From positions 113,466-177,465 of the forward strand of contig QEOQ01000088.1 in the NCBI GenBank assembly GCA_010279815.1: DNA of 64,000 nucleotides, in the 5' to 3' direction. The notes beneath the pieces were generated by a model that was given only the letters and a program-made list of their open reading frames with translations, did no database searches and was not told where the DNA came from. Below are positions 1-11,635 of the stretch, piece by piece. Source of the DNA: Brachionus plicatilis. Taxonomy: Eukaryota > Rotifera > Eurotatoria > Ploima > Brachionidae. Positions within the stretch are counted from its first letter, which is position 1. Each line of letters opens with the position of its first letter. The translations under genes were made by a program, and so were the position numbers.

Positions 1-870
1 TTAAAATTTACCAAAATTTAATTTATTTTTAAAAAAACTCTTAAAAAAATCAAATTGAAAAATTACCAAATTTTAAATAAAAAAATTATCTAGAAATATT
101 CTGTCTCAAATTTTTTTGTCTTTATTTAAATCAAAATAACAAACCTATGCTCCAGAAGATACTAATAAAAAAATTAAAATTAAAGGATTATTATTTCAAA
201 GAAAAAAATTGAGAAATTTGATTATTAGGCTTTATTGTTTTGTAAATTAAGATAAAAATTCAAATTTTAACTAAAAATCTTGAATTTTTTTAAATGAAAA
301 AATAATGACGTACTTTATTTTTAAATTTATTTTTTAATTTTTAAAAAATCAGGCGATAAAAAATTTGAATAAATTTTAAATTTGAATTTGAATTTAATTT
401 TTTACTGTTGCTAATTTTAACTTAATACTTGAGTCGATGACAATGGCCAGTTGTTCCCAAGTTTCAAAATATATAAATAGATCTCTCTTAATTTATTTTT
501 TACAGGGAAAAAAATAAAAAAAATTCCTAAAATACTTATGGTTTATTTTTACATTAAAAATGATCCTTTATTCTTCTCTGATTATCGTGGAACTGGTTGC
601 AAAGTGTTTCCTCAAAAAATCTTCTCATAGTCTTCTAGCTTAATTAAAATAATAATTCTTTCACTTAAAAAAAAGACCCTAGTTCCAATAATGTAAAAAG
701 TTCCTTCGTCATTCTAATTCTTAAGAATTCTAGTTTAAAATAAAACTAAACTTTAGAACAACATTTGTTTTACGTAGTGTAAAAACAAAATTTAATTCAT
801 TTTATATAACTTTGTTCTTTATTGTAACATACAGTGCCATTCGTTCTCGATACTATTTAAAGTCTTGGTT
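1..870. other. AT-rich intergenic DNA, no gene seen
   Basis: Both strands were read. There are only short ORFs and A/T runs. I see no coding segment, RNA gene or repeat that can be defended. Confidence 0.6.
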
Positions 871-878
871 TATATAAA
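871..878 (+). promoter_or_regulatory. Possible TATA box of the SDR gene
   Basis: TATATAAA lies 35 bases before the ATG at 906. In such AT-rich DNA a TATA-like string is weak evidence. The position would imply a very short 5' leader. Confidence 0.3.
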
Positions 879-905
879 TTTTCATCAAGTACTAGATATC
901 AAAAA

Positions 906-1789
906 ATGATTTCTCTTCGCGACAAAGTCTCAATAATAACAGGTAATTCCCAACTCTTTCTAAATTAAATAATTAAATAAATTTTTTTCCAAAGGCGCTA
1001 GCTCTGGAATTGGTCAAGGAACTGCTGTTCTGTTTGCAAGACTGGGATCTAAGCTGGTTTTAAGTGGACGAAACAGCCAAGCTCTGGACGAAACAATCAA
1101 CCAGTGTGACCCGGAGACTAGGAAAAATGTAATTTTGTTAATTAGCAGCAAAAATAGTTATTTTTTTCAATTTATAGATAATTAAAGTTGTGGGCGACAT
1201 TTCCAAGCCTGACACATGCAAAATGATAGTGGACGAAAGTTTAGAAAAATTTGGAAAAATTGATATCTTGGTCAACAATGCTGGTATACTTAAAACAGCC
1301 GGAATTGAAACCATGCAAATGAATGATTATGATGAATTGATGGATACAAATATAAAAGCAGTGATAAATTTAACCCAGTTATGTCTACCGCATCTTTTGG
1401 AGCAAAAAGGCTCAATAGTAAATGTGTCAAGCATTGCTGGCTCCAAGACTTTCCCGAATATTTTGGCCTATTGTATGAGCAAAGCAGCTTTGGATCAGTT
1501 CACCAAATGTGTTGCTTTGGACCTAGCCAGTAGAGGTGTCAGAGTGAATGCAGTTAATCCAGGGGTAATACTTTCAAATATCCAGAGAAGAAATGGTCTT
1601 ACTGAAGAGCAGTACAGACAGTATTTGGAAGATGCCAAGTTGAACCATGCGATGGGAAGGCCTGGTCATGTCATTGAAGTTGCTAATACAATTGCATTTT
1701 TAGCGTCTGATTTAGCATCATTTATCACTGGGGAGTTAGTTAAGATCGATGGTGGTAGACACCTTATGGGACCAATTGACAATAATTAA
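906..1789 (+). CDS. Classical short-chain dehydrogenase/reductase (3 exons)
   Basis: NAD(P)-dependent oxidoreductase of the classical SDR family; the substrate cannot be told. Exons are 906-942, 995-1128 and 1178-1789, with introns of 52 and 49 bases, giving 260 residues, a usual SDR length. The first intron splits the cofactor motif, and splicing restores T-G-A-S-S-G-I-G at about residues 12-19. Further on come the NNAG motif, the catalytic Ser in VNVSSIAG, the Tyr-x-x-x-Lys pair in AYCMSKAA, and the PG motif in VNPGVI. The C-terminus (FITGELVKIDGGRHL) is typical of FabG-like enzymes. There is no signal peptide or membrane segment, so it is probably cytosolic. All motifs are intact and the gene looks functional. 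The start is the first ATG in frame with the motif. Confidence 0.93.
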
Positions 1790-2503
1790 TTAAATTGATT
1801 TAATTTTTATTATTCTAAATTAATATATTTCAATATTATTTTATTCAAATAAAAATGAGATTTAGTTAAAATTTTTTGTTTATTTTAAAGAATATGGTTT
1901 TACACTAGAAACACTGTCATAAAATTTAATGACGTGGATGCTGCTAAATTAGATTAAAGTAGAACAGAAATTTTCTTATGTTAAAACTGTAGAAAAAAAT
2001 CTTTGAGATGAGCTTAAGTAATGAATATTAATCAAGTCAATAAATTACTGTGAAAAAACACTTTTTTACTTTTGAAAGAGAAAATTTTCAATTTTATTTT
2101 AAATTAAAAAAATTAGAGACAAAATTGTGGCAGACAATTAGAGTTTAATTTTAAAAAAAATTCAGGCAACCTTTTGTAATATGGAACTTTTTAGATAAAA
2201 AAAAGTCTCTTTCTCATTGAAATACGAGCTTTTATAAAGTATATGCATCTTTGGATCAAAATAAAAATAAAGAATCATGTTTTTTTAATTTAATTTAATT
2301 TTTTTAATAAAATTTTCATATTAAAATTTTTTCATAATTTTACAATTTTCCTAAATAAGTTATTAAACAATTATTTCTGAATTTTAAGTCTTGATATTAT
2401 TCTATTCTGTCTTCAAAAGTTATTGGCTCCTTTAAAAAATAATTTAAAAATCTTAATGAATTAGTATTTATTAAATATTTCATCAAATATTCTTTCATCT
2501 ATT
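1790..2503. other. Intergenic, no gene seen
   Basis: AT-rich sequence downstream of the SDR gene. No exon-like segment was found on either strand. Confidence 0.5.
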
Positions 2504-2634
2504 TTAATCACTATTTTGATAATCATAATTAATCGGACAAGTATTACAATTGATTTCTTCAATTGTTTCTTTTTCTAAATGATTAAAATCATTCTTCATT
2601 TTGATGGCATCGAAATCGGGTTTTCCTAAATTCG
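2504..2634 (-). CDS. Orphan terminal-exon-like ORF, unknown
   Basis: On the minus strand a T-rich tract ending in TAG (acceptor at 2635-2636) is followed by an open frame that ends in TAA at 2504-2506. It gives about 43 residues, including NLGKPDFDAIKMKND and INCNTCPINYDYQ. The composition (Asp, Glu, Lys, and a CNTC pair) is more protein-like than the surrounding A/T runs. The reading starts with two leftover bases, as an internal or last exon would. I could not find upstream exons between 2640 and 3165. It may be the last exon of a small gene or a decayed remnant; the product is not recognised. Confidence 0.3.
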
Positions 2635-3165
2635 CTAAATAAAAAAACAAAACAAAATTCCATAAACTTTTTAATTTTTTTGCTGAATTTTAATTTTAAT
2701 AAAGATGCATATAAAAATACTACATAAAATTAAAGGTGATGATAAGTATTAGAAAAAATTAATATTTTTATTAGAGTTGATATAAAAAAAGTCTTTTAGA
2801 GAACAATATCTGAAGACAAATTAATGTCCAAGGAATTGTTTTGTTCATTATTTTAAAAACAAAAAACTTAAAGTGAGTTTTTGAGTCTAATTTATCAAGG
2901 CAAAAAGACTGATTAGCGCAAAATTGTTAAGTTAAATAAATCATAAAAAAAATTAAATTAAAAAATAAAAATTTATTATGTCATATTCATTTATAGTCAT
3001 AATTTAAAAATTTTCAAGCTCTATCTCCGCATTTAAAACTTGTGATTGTTCAAATCAAGAACTCCATTATTTCACTAACTGGTTTAGCTTTACTCTTACT
3101 TCAACCATCTGTGTATTATTTTTGCTCACCAAAAAAAACAATAATAAACTAGCTAAAGAAAAAAA

Positions 3166-4862
3166 ATGTCTAACGAGCAATCTATTACTCAATTTCTGCA
3201 ATTCAGACAGCAACCAGAAGATTTGGATGTGACACGCAATAATGAAGCCATCAACGACTTCCAGACCAAGACCATTGAGCTCAGAAATCACCGACCACAA
3301 TGGATAACCTACTATCAGTAAAAATAAAATTTTTTTTTCCCTAAATCAAAAAAAAAATAAATTTTTGCAAATTTTTTATTAATTTTAATTAAAAAATTTT
3401 TTTTTAATTTAAAATTTTTTAATAACAATTTAACAAAGGAGCCAAATGATTGACAAAGAAATTTATGAGTTCATAAATCGCTTTGACTCGAACAACTCGG
3501 CGGAACGTGAGCGCATTTTGTCGCACCCGAGCGAAAAACTCGAGTGCATCAAAACACTCATGACCATAGTTCAAAAAGTGTCCAAGCTTTCCACCCTCCA
3601 GTACACAGTGACTCTAATTGATGACCTGCTTATTGAGAACAAAAATCGAGTTGACTTGTTCCATCAGTACTCGCGCAAATACAAAGAAAACATCTACCAA
3701 ACATTGAGCAAAATGCTGTACTTGCAAGACGACTATTTGGTGCATCAGGTGGCGCGCATATTAACCAAATTGGCATGCTGGTCTGGCGAAAGAATGCCCG
3801 ACAAAGAGCTGAGAGACCTTATTCAGTGGTTCACTGAGCGCCTGGTCGAAAAGAACCCCTACAAGGAGACCTTGTGCCGGTGTCTTCAAATGCTCTTCAG
3901 AATTGACTTCTACCGGATGGCTTTTTACAAAATGGACGGAGTCAAACAACTTGTGAAGTATTTGGACGGCTCCTTGGGCACTGCCAGTAGCAAGGACCAA
4001 ATGCAGTATCAGGTGGCATGCTGTCTTTGGCTGCTTACTTTTAATGAACATATAGCAACCAAAATTCAGTCTGGCTACAAATTAATACCAGTTTTGGCTG
4101 ACATTTTGAATGGAAGTGAAAAAGAAAAGGTGAAAAGAATTATTTTTGCCACTTTTAGAAATTTGCTCGAAAAGTCGAGCTACAGCGAAGTGGTCAAGCA
4201 AAATTGTTTGTGCATGCTGCAGTGTAAAGTGAAAAAGTTGATTGACTTGTTGCTCCAGTCGAACATCGAGGACCCGGATTTGTCCGACGACTTGGCTTTT
4301 TTGAATGCCAAGCTGGAAACTTTGGTCATGGACGTGACAAGTTTTGATGAATACACACTTGAAATAACTTCCAACAGGCTAAATTGGTCGCCGTGTCACA
4401 AATCGGACAAATTTTGGCGCGAGAACGCCCAGCGCCTAAACGAGAACAATTTTTATCTGGTCAAAAGGCTGATTGATTTACTCAAGCAGAGCAATAGTCC
4501 GCAGACGCTCGAAATAGCGCTGAATGACATTGGCGAATATGTCAGATATTACTCCAGGGGCAAAAAGTATTTTTTTTTTAATAATTAAAATTTTTTTTTA
4601 ATAATTAAATAATTTTTAAATTTTAATAAATTTTTATTATTTTAAAAAATTGCTCTTTTTTTGTTTAAGTGTTATCGAGCAGCTGGACGCCAAGACCACC
4701 ATAATGAGTATGCTGGCCCATGAGGACACGAATGTAAAGCATCAGGCTCTTTTGTGTGTGCAGAAGCTGATGGTTCATCATTGGGAATATTTGACTAAAT
4801 TGGATTTGAGCGAGGCGCCTTCTGGTCAGAGCAGCGGCAAGCCGGTCGGCACCAAGGCTTAA
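3166..4862 (+). CDS. ATP6V1H: V-type proton ATPase subunit H (3 exons)
   Basis: Regulatory subunit H of the V1 sector of the vacuolar proton pump. In this family it bridges the V1 and V0 sectors, is needed for activity, and silences free V1. Exons are 3166-3317, 3439-4566 and 4670-4862, all in phase, giving 490 residues (human about 483). Recognisable blocks include SQMIDKEIYEFINRF, the helical (HEAT-like) middle part, GEYVRYYSRGK across the second splice, and the C-terminal VQKLMVHHWEYL. The last intron splits the highly conserved RGK-VIEQL region. Codon use is much more GC-rich than the flanking DNA. The two introns (121 and 103 bases) are AT runs. No defect is seen; probably a single-copy housekeeping gene. 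Confidence 0.95.
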
Positions 4863-5764
4863 TTTAACAATGTACCCTGTCAATTATTGTATTTTCTAGA
4901 TTTAAATGGATGTGCGTTTGAATTTTTCTATTGAAAATTTCATTTTTTATCACCTAAAAAAACTTTTAATATTTATTAACCCTTTATTAAAAATAAAATA
5001 ATATATTTTTTTCTTTCCGAATTTTTAATAATGTGTCGTCCAAAGCGTTTACTTTTTTGTTTGATAAAAAATTTTGGATTTTTCATGGCCCAAATCAGGA
5101 AAATTTGAAAATTCTAAATGGAAGTCATGTTTTGGAAAAAAAAGTGTAAAATAACTAGGGAACCATATTTTTTTTACAAAATTCAAGATAAAAAATAAAA
5201 GTTAATTGAGGCAGATTTTTGAAATTCTGTCAACTAAAAAACAAACAAACTTGATGATAAAACTGCTCATATTATTAAAATTGAAAAAATTGGTGTAAAA
5301 AAAAATTAAAAATTAAGGGTGTAATAAATAAATATTGTTTAAAAAATGATAAGAAATTGTATTTTTAATCCGAGAATCTAACAAGGAAAAAACTTACAAC
5401 AAACTTGATGAATTTTTTTTGTAAAAGAATTAGTAATGATTAAAAATAATTAAATAATTTTCAAAGTTATATTTATTTGTATAATACCTTTGCACACAAA
5501 AATATTATAGGAATAATTTTTTTAATTAAAAAAAAAAAATTAAATTATAAAAAAATTAAAATTCATGTGTCCTGTCTGACGAATTTATTTTTACGTAGCA
5601 CAATGATTTTTTAATTCAAATTGTTTATTATTTATTAAAATGTTATTTTTTTAGAATTTAAAGAAAAAAAATATATGATTAAATATTTATTTAATTGTCA
5701 AACTTAAAACATAATAAAGAAAAAAAATTAATTTTTAACATTGAATTGAAAACAAAATACTTTT
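4863..5764. other. Intergenic between convergent genes, no gene seen
   Basis: Contains the 3' ends of V-ATPase H (+) and of the glycosyltransferase-like gene (-). There are A/T runs and no exon-like segment. Confidence 0.5.
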
Positions 5765-6823
5765 CTAATTTTGAATGTTTATTGCTTGTTTAAACTCGCT
5801 AAAATACGAGTATAAAATTTTGTAGGTATCACGAGTGAACAATTTTTCCAACAATTTGCTGATTATATTCCATTTATTTAAATAATTTGACTGAAAAGCG
5901 TGAAAGTCTGTTAGTTTGTCGAATTTATAATCCATTAAATAATTAAGGGTGTCATCATTTTGACTCCTATCTAGCCTCATACCTTCAAATGGCTTTTTGA
6001 TAAGTTTGGCCTTATTTAAATCGCTAGTGTAGACTTCTATTTTTTGACTAAGAATTGTTTGATCTGCCATCCATGTAGGGTCTCCTTTGGCAATTTTGTT
6101 ATTTTTTTTGACATATTTTGGACTAAAAAAATCGCTCATAAGACTTGCAATAGCTTTGGAGTTGATTTCGGTATCCGATGCTAGGTTCATTACTCCTTTC
6201 CAGTGTTTTTTCTTCATTCCAATGTGACCCATTGGATACATTTGATAGCTCCGGTTTTTATACGTAAATCTTCCACAACATTCTGAATTCCAGGCAGTTA
6301 TTCCATCAGTATCCTCAGTTTCGTAGTACTCGGGCATGATTGGGATCAAATCCGAGTCACTTGTGATCACATAGTCCTCTTCGCCAAGAAAGTCCAATGC
6401 TCCTACAAACATCCTACAAATTAGGGAGGTCATCAAGTCGTAGCCTTCATCAGATTTGACCAGTTTCAATGTAGCACCTAAATCAATGAGATATTTTACG
6501 GTTGCCATAGCTGGTTCATTCTGGTTGTTGAAATTATTCAAATCACCATCTTTTGTGGTTACAAGCAAAACAATCGGCTGAAAGCCGAGTCTAGACCATG
6601 CCATAGTAATGAAAGGCAAATAAAAAAAATAATAAGCCTGAAATTTTTCATCTATATTTGCTGCCAAAAGAACATACTTGTCCGGCATGACAGATTCTTT
6701 CATTGATGACTTTATTGAAGATAAATTGGTCTGTAAAAATTTGTTTGCTTCATCTCCCATAAAATAAATCAAAAAAATTATAAATAAAGCAGTTATTAAA
6801 ATTAATGAAATAAAAAATTTCAT
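5765..6823 (-). CDS. Type II membrane protein, glycosyltransferase-like
   Basis: Single-exon gene of 352 residues. Residues 4-22 form one hydrophobic segment after a short basic start (MKFF), with no cleavage site following, so it reads as a signal anchor of a Golgi/ER type II protein. The lumenal part has features of a GT-A nucleotide-sugar transferase: a beta strand running into D-S-D (VITSDSDLIPI, about residues 152-162), which could bind metal and UDP-sugar, and a later WMADQTILSQKI block resembling the D-Q region of such enzymes. The family cannot be named from sequence alone, and donor and acceptor are unknown. The assignment rests on the anchor, the DxD and the overall layout. The lack of introns contrasts with most neighbours. 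Confidence 0.6.
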   Translation of the reverse strand: MKFFISLILITALFIIFLIYFMGDEANKFLQTNLSSIKSSMKESVMPDKYVLLAANIDEKFQAYYFFYLPFITMAWSRLGFQPIVLLVTTKDGDLNNFNNQNEPAMATVKYLIDLGATLKLVKSDEGYDLMTSLICRMFVGALDFLGEEDYVITSDSDLIPIMPEYYETEDTDGITAWNSECCGRFTYKNRSYQMYPMGHIGMKKKHWKGVMNLASDTEINSKAIASLMSDFFSPKYVKKNNKIAKGDPTWMADQTILSQKIEVYTSDLNKAKLIKKPFEGMRLDRSQNDDTLNYLMDYKFDKLTDFHAFQSNYLNKWNIISKLLEKLFTRDTYKILYSYFSEFKQAINIQN

Positions 6824-9798
6824 TTTTGTTTAATTTTTTTTTTAAAAATTAAAATTCCATCTATAATTTTTGGACAAAAATATTTTTCCAATACCGGATA
6901 TATTTTCTAAACAAATTAAAAATAAAAAAAATTTTACAAAAATTAATTTTGAATTTTAAAAAATTGTTCAATAAAACACACTAGCATATTTATTGGGCGG
7001 TTGATCTACATTTAAAAATAAATTAAAAGTTAAACCTAAATATGTGTAGTGGCGCTATGGCAATAAAAAAATCGGACTGTCTGCGCTGATTTTGTTGAAT
7101 AAATTTAAAATATTTTTTTTTGTCGCGATTTGTTTAAATGTTTTTTTAAATAATCACAAATCTCTAGGGACAACTTGAAATTATTTTGTCGAGCAGCTTT
7201 TCCACTAAGAAATTTGATTCATTTTGCAGTATTAGAAAAAGTTTTTTTAAAAAATTTCTTTATCGTTGAATTAAAGAATGAAAAAAGTCACCAGGTATTT
7301 CAGAAGCTAGTCCTCTTTATTATTTAGGTTAATCAATTATATTTTCGGACAATCAGACCAAGCTGAAGGCTTCCAAAATGAAATACCAACATTTCTTATT
7401 ATTCTTTGATTTTATATTTCCAAAAAATTTTAAATAAAAAATAACTTTATTTCGAGCATCTTTTATATTTTATTTTATAAGATGCACTAAAAATCTTAAT
7501 AATAGATGCATATTTTCAAAAAGGAATTTGTATAAATTTTTAGTATTTTTATGTAAAAATGGTACTTTTTGGCTTAAACATGACAAATAAATATTTAAAT
7601 TTAAATTTAAAAAGTAAACAAATTTAGTAAAATTAAATGAAATATTAAAATTTTGAAACGTTGAAAAATATTTCATTTAATAGACCGAATAGCACCAAAT
7701 AATTTTAAAATTTAATTTTAATAAACTGATAATAAAATTTAATAAAAACTCAGAAAATGGGATATTGATAAAATACCGACCTGTTTTTTTTTAGATAAAA
7801 AAAAGACCCATACTTTTTGATCGAAATACACTACGGCTGAGTACCATCCTATGACTATTTTATTCAAATTAAATAACCTTTTTTATTTAAATATTCAATT
7901 AAAATTTAAAAGTTATGATACAGATAAAATTATTATTAATGTTTTAATTTTTAAATTTTCTATCAATCTTGTTATTTTTTTAAAATTGTCCTTGCTTTTA
8001 TTGGATTTACGGAATAAAATTAAATAAATAAATTTTGACTTATTTATAAAACTTTATAATAAAATTTAATTCTTCTTAAAACTGCTAGAATGAAAGGAAA
8101 TAATTGGGAAAATAAAAAAAATAGGCAACTTTATAAAAACTTAAATCCTAAATGAGTTGTTGTAGAAAATATTGATTAATGAAATAAAGCTAACAAAAAA
8201 GCAAAAATCTAAGTATGCAATTGTGAATTTTTCGGTATAGATTTTACAAAAGAAGAAAAATTTTTTCTAGCAGCAGTAAGGCACTCTTTGAAAGTGAATA
8301 TTTTAAATTTTAATTGTTAATTTTAGTAATAACTTATTAATTTTTAAATAATTAACAACAAAAGTTAAACGTTTTTTTTTTTGTTTCTCAGTAGCTAATT
8401 TATTAAGCTATTTACATCTAAAATTGACTAAATCATAGATTTCAGAAAGCTTCACTGAATAAAACATAACTTTTTTCTATTTTTCTATTTATTATTAATT
8501 AAAAAAAAATCTCAGTCTTTAAGGCTTAAAAAAGTAAATAGAAAAAGCAATGATAAATTGAAAAAATTCATTATTAAATAGATTTTTAAAAAAGAGTTAA
8601 AATTAATTTTATAAAAAACCAACTGAATATTATAAAATAATTTCCTTAAAAGTAATTAAAAACAATACTTTATACAAATAGAAAAAAAAAGCTAACGGTA
8701 GCTATAGGAATTCAGTATTTCTTGTACTAATCGATTTGCGTGTAAGTCAATTTAAAAAAGCTAATTGCTTGCAAGAAAAAATAAGTCAATTTAAAGAAAA
8801 AAAATTTAACGTTTAAAATTTTGTTTTTTTTTATTTTTTGATCTACAAATACAAAATTAGCAGAAAATATCCATTCTTCAAAAATTAAATTTTATGCTCT
8901 TTCACCATGGAACAGTTTTGGCAAATCAAAACTACTTTGTTTTTATATAATATTTTTTTTTTTGTTAATTCTATTAGGTTGAAATAAATTTATAAGAAAA
9001 AAAAGTTTTTTCTTTTTTTTCGTATTTAATTTTTAATTTTTAATTTAATATTTTATTTTTAAATATGTTTGGAGGTTAATTATTTTGAATTTTTTAAAAT
9101 TATATTTACAAGTACAAGCAATGAAAAAACCTTATATTCAAGAGAAACTTTTTCCAAAATTTTTTCAATATTTAAACTATTAATTTTTTTGTTTGAGATA
9201 ATACACCTGTATGTAGTATAACTTTCATTTATATTTAAAAATTAAAAATTTTCAAGCTCATAAATATTTATTTAAACTCTTTTATTAACGCAGGGTTTTA
9301 GTCTAAAACCCTAACCCAGTAATACCCGGATAAAAAATTATAAAATATCACAAATTAACTGAAATAAAGCTATCAATAACTTTTTGTTTCTTTCAAAATA
9401 TGTATTTGTACTAAATTGTTTTTACTGCTTATTAAATTTTTTTAATCTAAATTAAAAAATTTTTAAATTTGAATTTAGAAAAAAATGTGAAAATATTTAT
9501 TTTTATTTTCTTTCTCAATCTTTAAAATAAAAATGCCAAATTTTCAGGTAGAATGGTAAAGACATAACAATTGTTTTAAGTTTTAATCAAAATTTAATAA
9601 ATAACTTTTTATTTGAAATGGTTAATATATCAGTGGAAATTACTTTATTTATTTAAAAACAAGCGCATTTAATTTATTATTGTTTAACTTTTATCTTTTT
9701 TTAACATGCTTAAAAATCAAATATTCCAGCGTCCCAATATCTAATTTCACCTTATTTTAAAAATCTTAAGATTTAAAAAAAACTCCTCATATTTCCCC
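6824..9798. other. 3-kb AT-rich stretch, no gene seen
   Basis: Long runs of A/T on both strands. The one sizeable ORF (7470-7676, -) has the low-complexity F/L/N/K composition expected of random AT-rich DNA. No repeat family found elsewhere in the window was recognised here. Confidence 0.5.
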
Positions 9799-9806
9799 TA
9801 TAAAAA
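9799..9806 (+). promoter_or_regulatory. Likely TATA box of the first fibrinogen-like gene
   Basis: TATAAAAA follows a short C-run (ccccta) 70 bases before the ATG at 9869. The paralogous gene at 21392 has TATATAA at almost the same distance (70 bases to its first base), which makes a real core promoter more likely. Confidence 0.45.
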
Positions 9807-9868
9807 AGGCTTCCTTAACTCTAGCAAATTTTTTTTAATTTAAAACTTATTTAACTTATTAATTGAAA

Positions 9869-11470
9869 ATGCTGGCTCTTCTACAATTTGCAGCTATTTT
9901 GACGACCAGATCAGTACTAGCTTGGGAAAACGATACAGTGCCTGAATATAAAGTAGTCGATTTTGACAAATCTCTGATAATTGTTTGGGAGCTGAGCGGT
10001 TTAAACTCTCGTTCAGAAATAACCACAATATTCCAGTCCAACATTGGCAAACAAAACAACATTACTGTCTCATTTAACCCATTTATTAGAAGTGTCATTT
10101 TTGAGACTGATATTAATAATAACAAAAATATAACTCAACAAATAATTCAATCTAAAAATGACATAAAAATTCTATTTTTTATGTTCAATAAGGAAGGAAG
10201 TGTAACCGTGCTTGTTGATTGTCCAAAAATAAACCAAATAAAGAAGCAATGGAAATCCGACTACGTTCCAATGATGACCAAAATTCACCTGTACAAGAAC
10301 ACACACAGTTTCAGCAGCATAGATAGTGCATCATTGGCTTTTAAGTGTAAAGATTCGATAGACATTGAGCCTGGTACCATTGTACATTTTACTGGCAAGA
10401 TAAATAGCATAGGAACATTGATATTTTCATTTGAAATAACAAACAGAACTAGAACTGTAATCTATTCATTTAGTTTTATAAATGGTGAATTTCAAGTTAT
10501 TAGTAGTGATGATCAAATTTTGTATATTCCAATGTATGGTTCAATAAATGATAGTTTTTTTCTGCTTTTTACCACTGATGGTGTAGAAATTTATGCCGAC
10601 TGTCCAAGTGTCCGATATTGGAATGGATTCTGGCCAGTGTCTTTTTTTAACAACTCAATCCGAATAGAAACATTCATCACTTTTGAGAAAGGCAATGGAA
10701 AATCTTATGAGTTGCTATTCACATTTTGTACAGTCAATAATTTGAGCCAAATAATTAATGAAAATGAAAGTGAACTTAATTCTTCTGGTACACTGAATGA
10801 AATAAAAAAATTGGTTAAATCACTTAAAGCGGTCAATTCATACAATTCGGCTTTTTTACCAAGTCATGATCAGGCGACTAAACTGGATGAGTTTTTTTTA
10901 GATGGTAGATTTCCTTTTGGTTATCTGATGAGACCAGTTCATCGGGTGTTGATAGCATCCAGAGAGAATGCGCAACCAAGTTTTTTCTACAGGTCAATCA
11001 ATGATTATGTTGAGGGTTTTTCTGATGGTAAGAACAATTTTTGGATCGGACTTGACATCCTGAATTATGTAACTGATAACCACAATTATGCACTTAGGAT
11101 TGAGGCGGAAAATGGTGAATTAGTGGAAGAATACAAGGTTTTCAAAGTGGGCAATAGATCTTTGAAATATAGATTGACAGTCTCAGAGCCTTTTGATCAA
11201 AATGTCAAAGGGTTTTTGCGTCATAATGGTCTTGAATTTTCAGCATACAATTTTGGATCGTATTCGAGCCAAGCAGTTAAGTTTAATGCCGGTTTCTGGC
11301 TGAAAAGCGATACAAATTATTTTTGTTTTAGTTGTGAAAATGGTGTTGAAAATGGTGCTAGTTATTCAAATGTAATTGAATTTGGAATTGATGCTAGACT
11401 AAATAATTATGGCTACAATAGAAATCAAATGTCAAAAATTAAAACCTTCAAAATGTTTTTACTACCATAA
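9869..11470 (+). CDS. Secreted fibrinogen-related protein with tandem lamG/TSPN-like repeats
   Basis: Single-exon, 533 residues. It starts with a signal peptide (MLALLQFAAILTTRSVLA), so the product is secreted. Residues about 25-165 and 166-300 are two similar beta-rich repeats, each with an 'I-x-W/E...' opening, a VSFNP/FSFING-type strand, and a 'V(L/E)(V/I)(D/Y)..DCP' strand like the 'LYIDC' strand of thrombospondin-N/laminin-G domains. The C-terminal part (about 325-533) resembles a fibrinogen-related domain: SINDYVEGFSDGKNNFWIGL matches the family's 'DY..GFG....FWLGL' block, followed by a YALRIE strand, a LEFSAYNFG segment at the FSTxD position, and GFWLKSD...CFSC near the end. Such proteins usually bind carbohydrates in innate recognition, but no function is shown here. 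Paralogue of 21392-23038. The first in-frame ATG was chosen; an upstream TTG is ignored. Confidence 0.75.
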   Translation: MLALLQFAAILTTRSVLAWENDTVPEYKVVDFDKSLIIVWELSGLNSRSEITTIFQSNIGKQNNITVSFNPFIRSVIFETDINNNKNITQQIIQSKNDIKILFFMFNKEGSVTVLVDCPKINQIKKQWKSDYVPMMTKIHLYKNTHSFSSIDSASLAFKCKDSIDIEPGTIVHFTGKINSIGTLIFSFEITNRTRTVIYSFSFINGEFQVISSDDQILYIPMYGSINDSFFLLFTTDGVEIYADCPSVRYWNGFWPVSFFNNSIRIETFITFEKGNGKSYELLFTFCTVNNLSQIINENESELNSSGTLNEIKKLVKSLKAVNSYNSAFLPSHDQATKLDEFFLDGRFPFGYLMRPVHRVLIASRENAQPSFFYRSINDYVEGFSDGKNNFWIGLDILNYVTDNHNYALRIEAENGELVEEYKVFKVGNRSLKYRLTVSEPFDQNVKGFLRHNGLEFSAYNFGSYSSQAVKFNAGFWLKSDTNYFCFSCENGVENGASYSNVIEFGIDARLNNYGYNRNQMSKIKTFKMFLLP

Positions 11471-11635
11471 TTCTTAAAGAGATAACAATTAAGTTAAATA
11501 AGAATTATTTTTTCCTAAACAAAAATAATATAGTTTTAAATAGTTTTGCACTACAATTAAACAAAAAAAAAGGTGTTATAAACAAATTATTTTTTTAAAT
11601 AAATACTTTTATTTGTAAATAAAAAAAAATTTTTT

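Noticed and set aside
3067..3300. Minus-strand ORF opposite the first exon of V-ATPase H
   Set aside because: It overlaps exon 1 antisense; the + frame matches the known protein.
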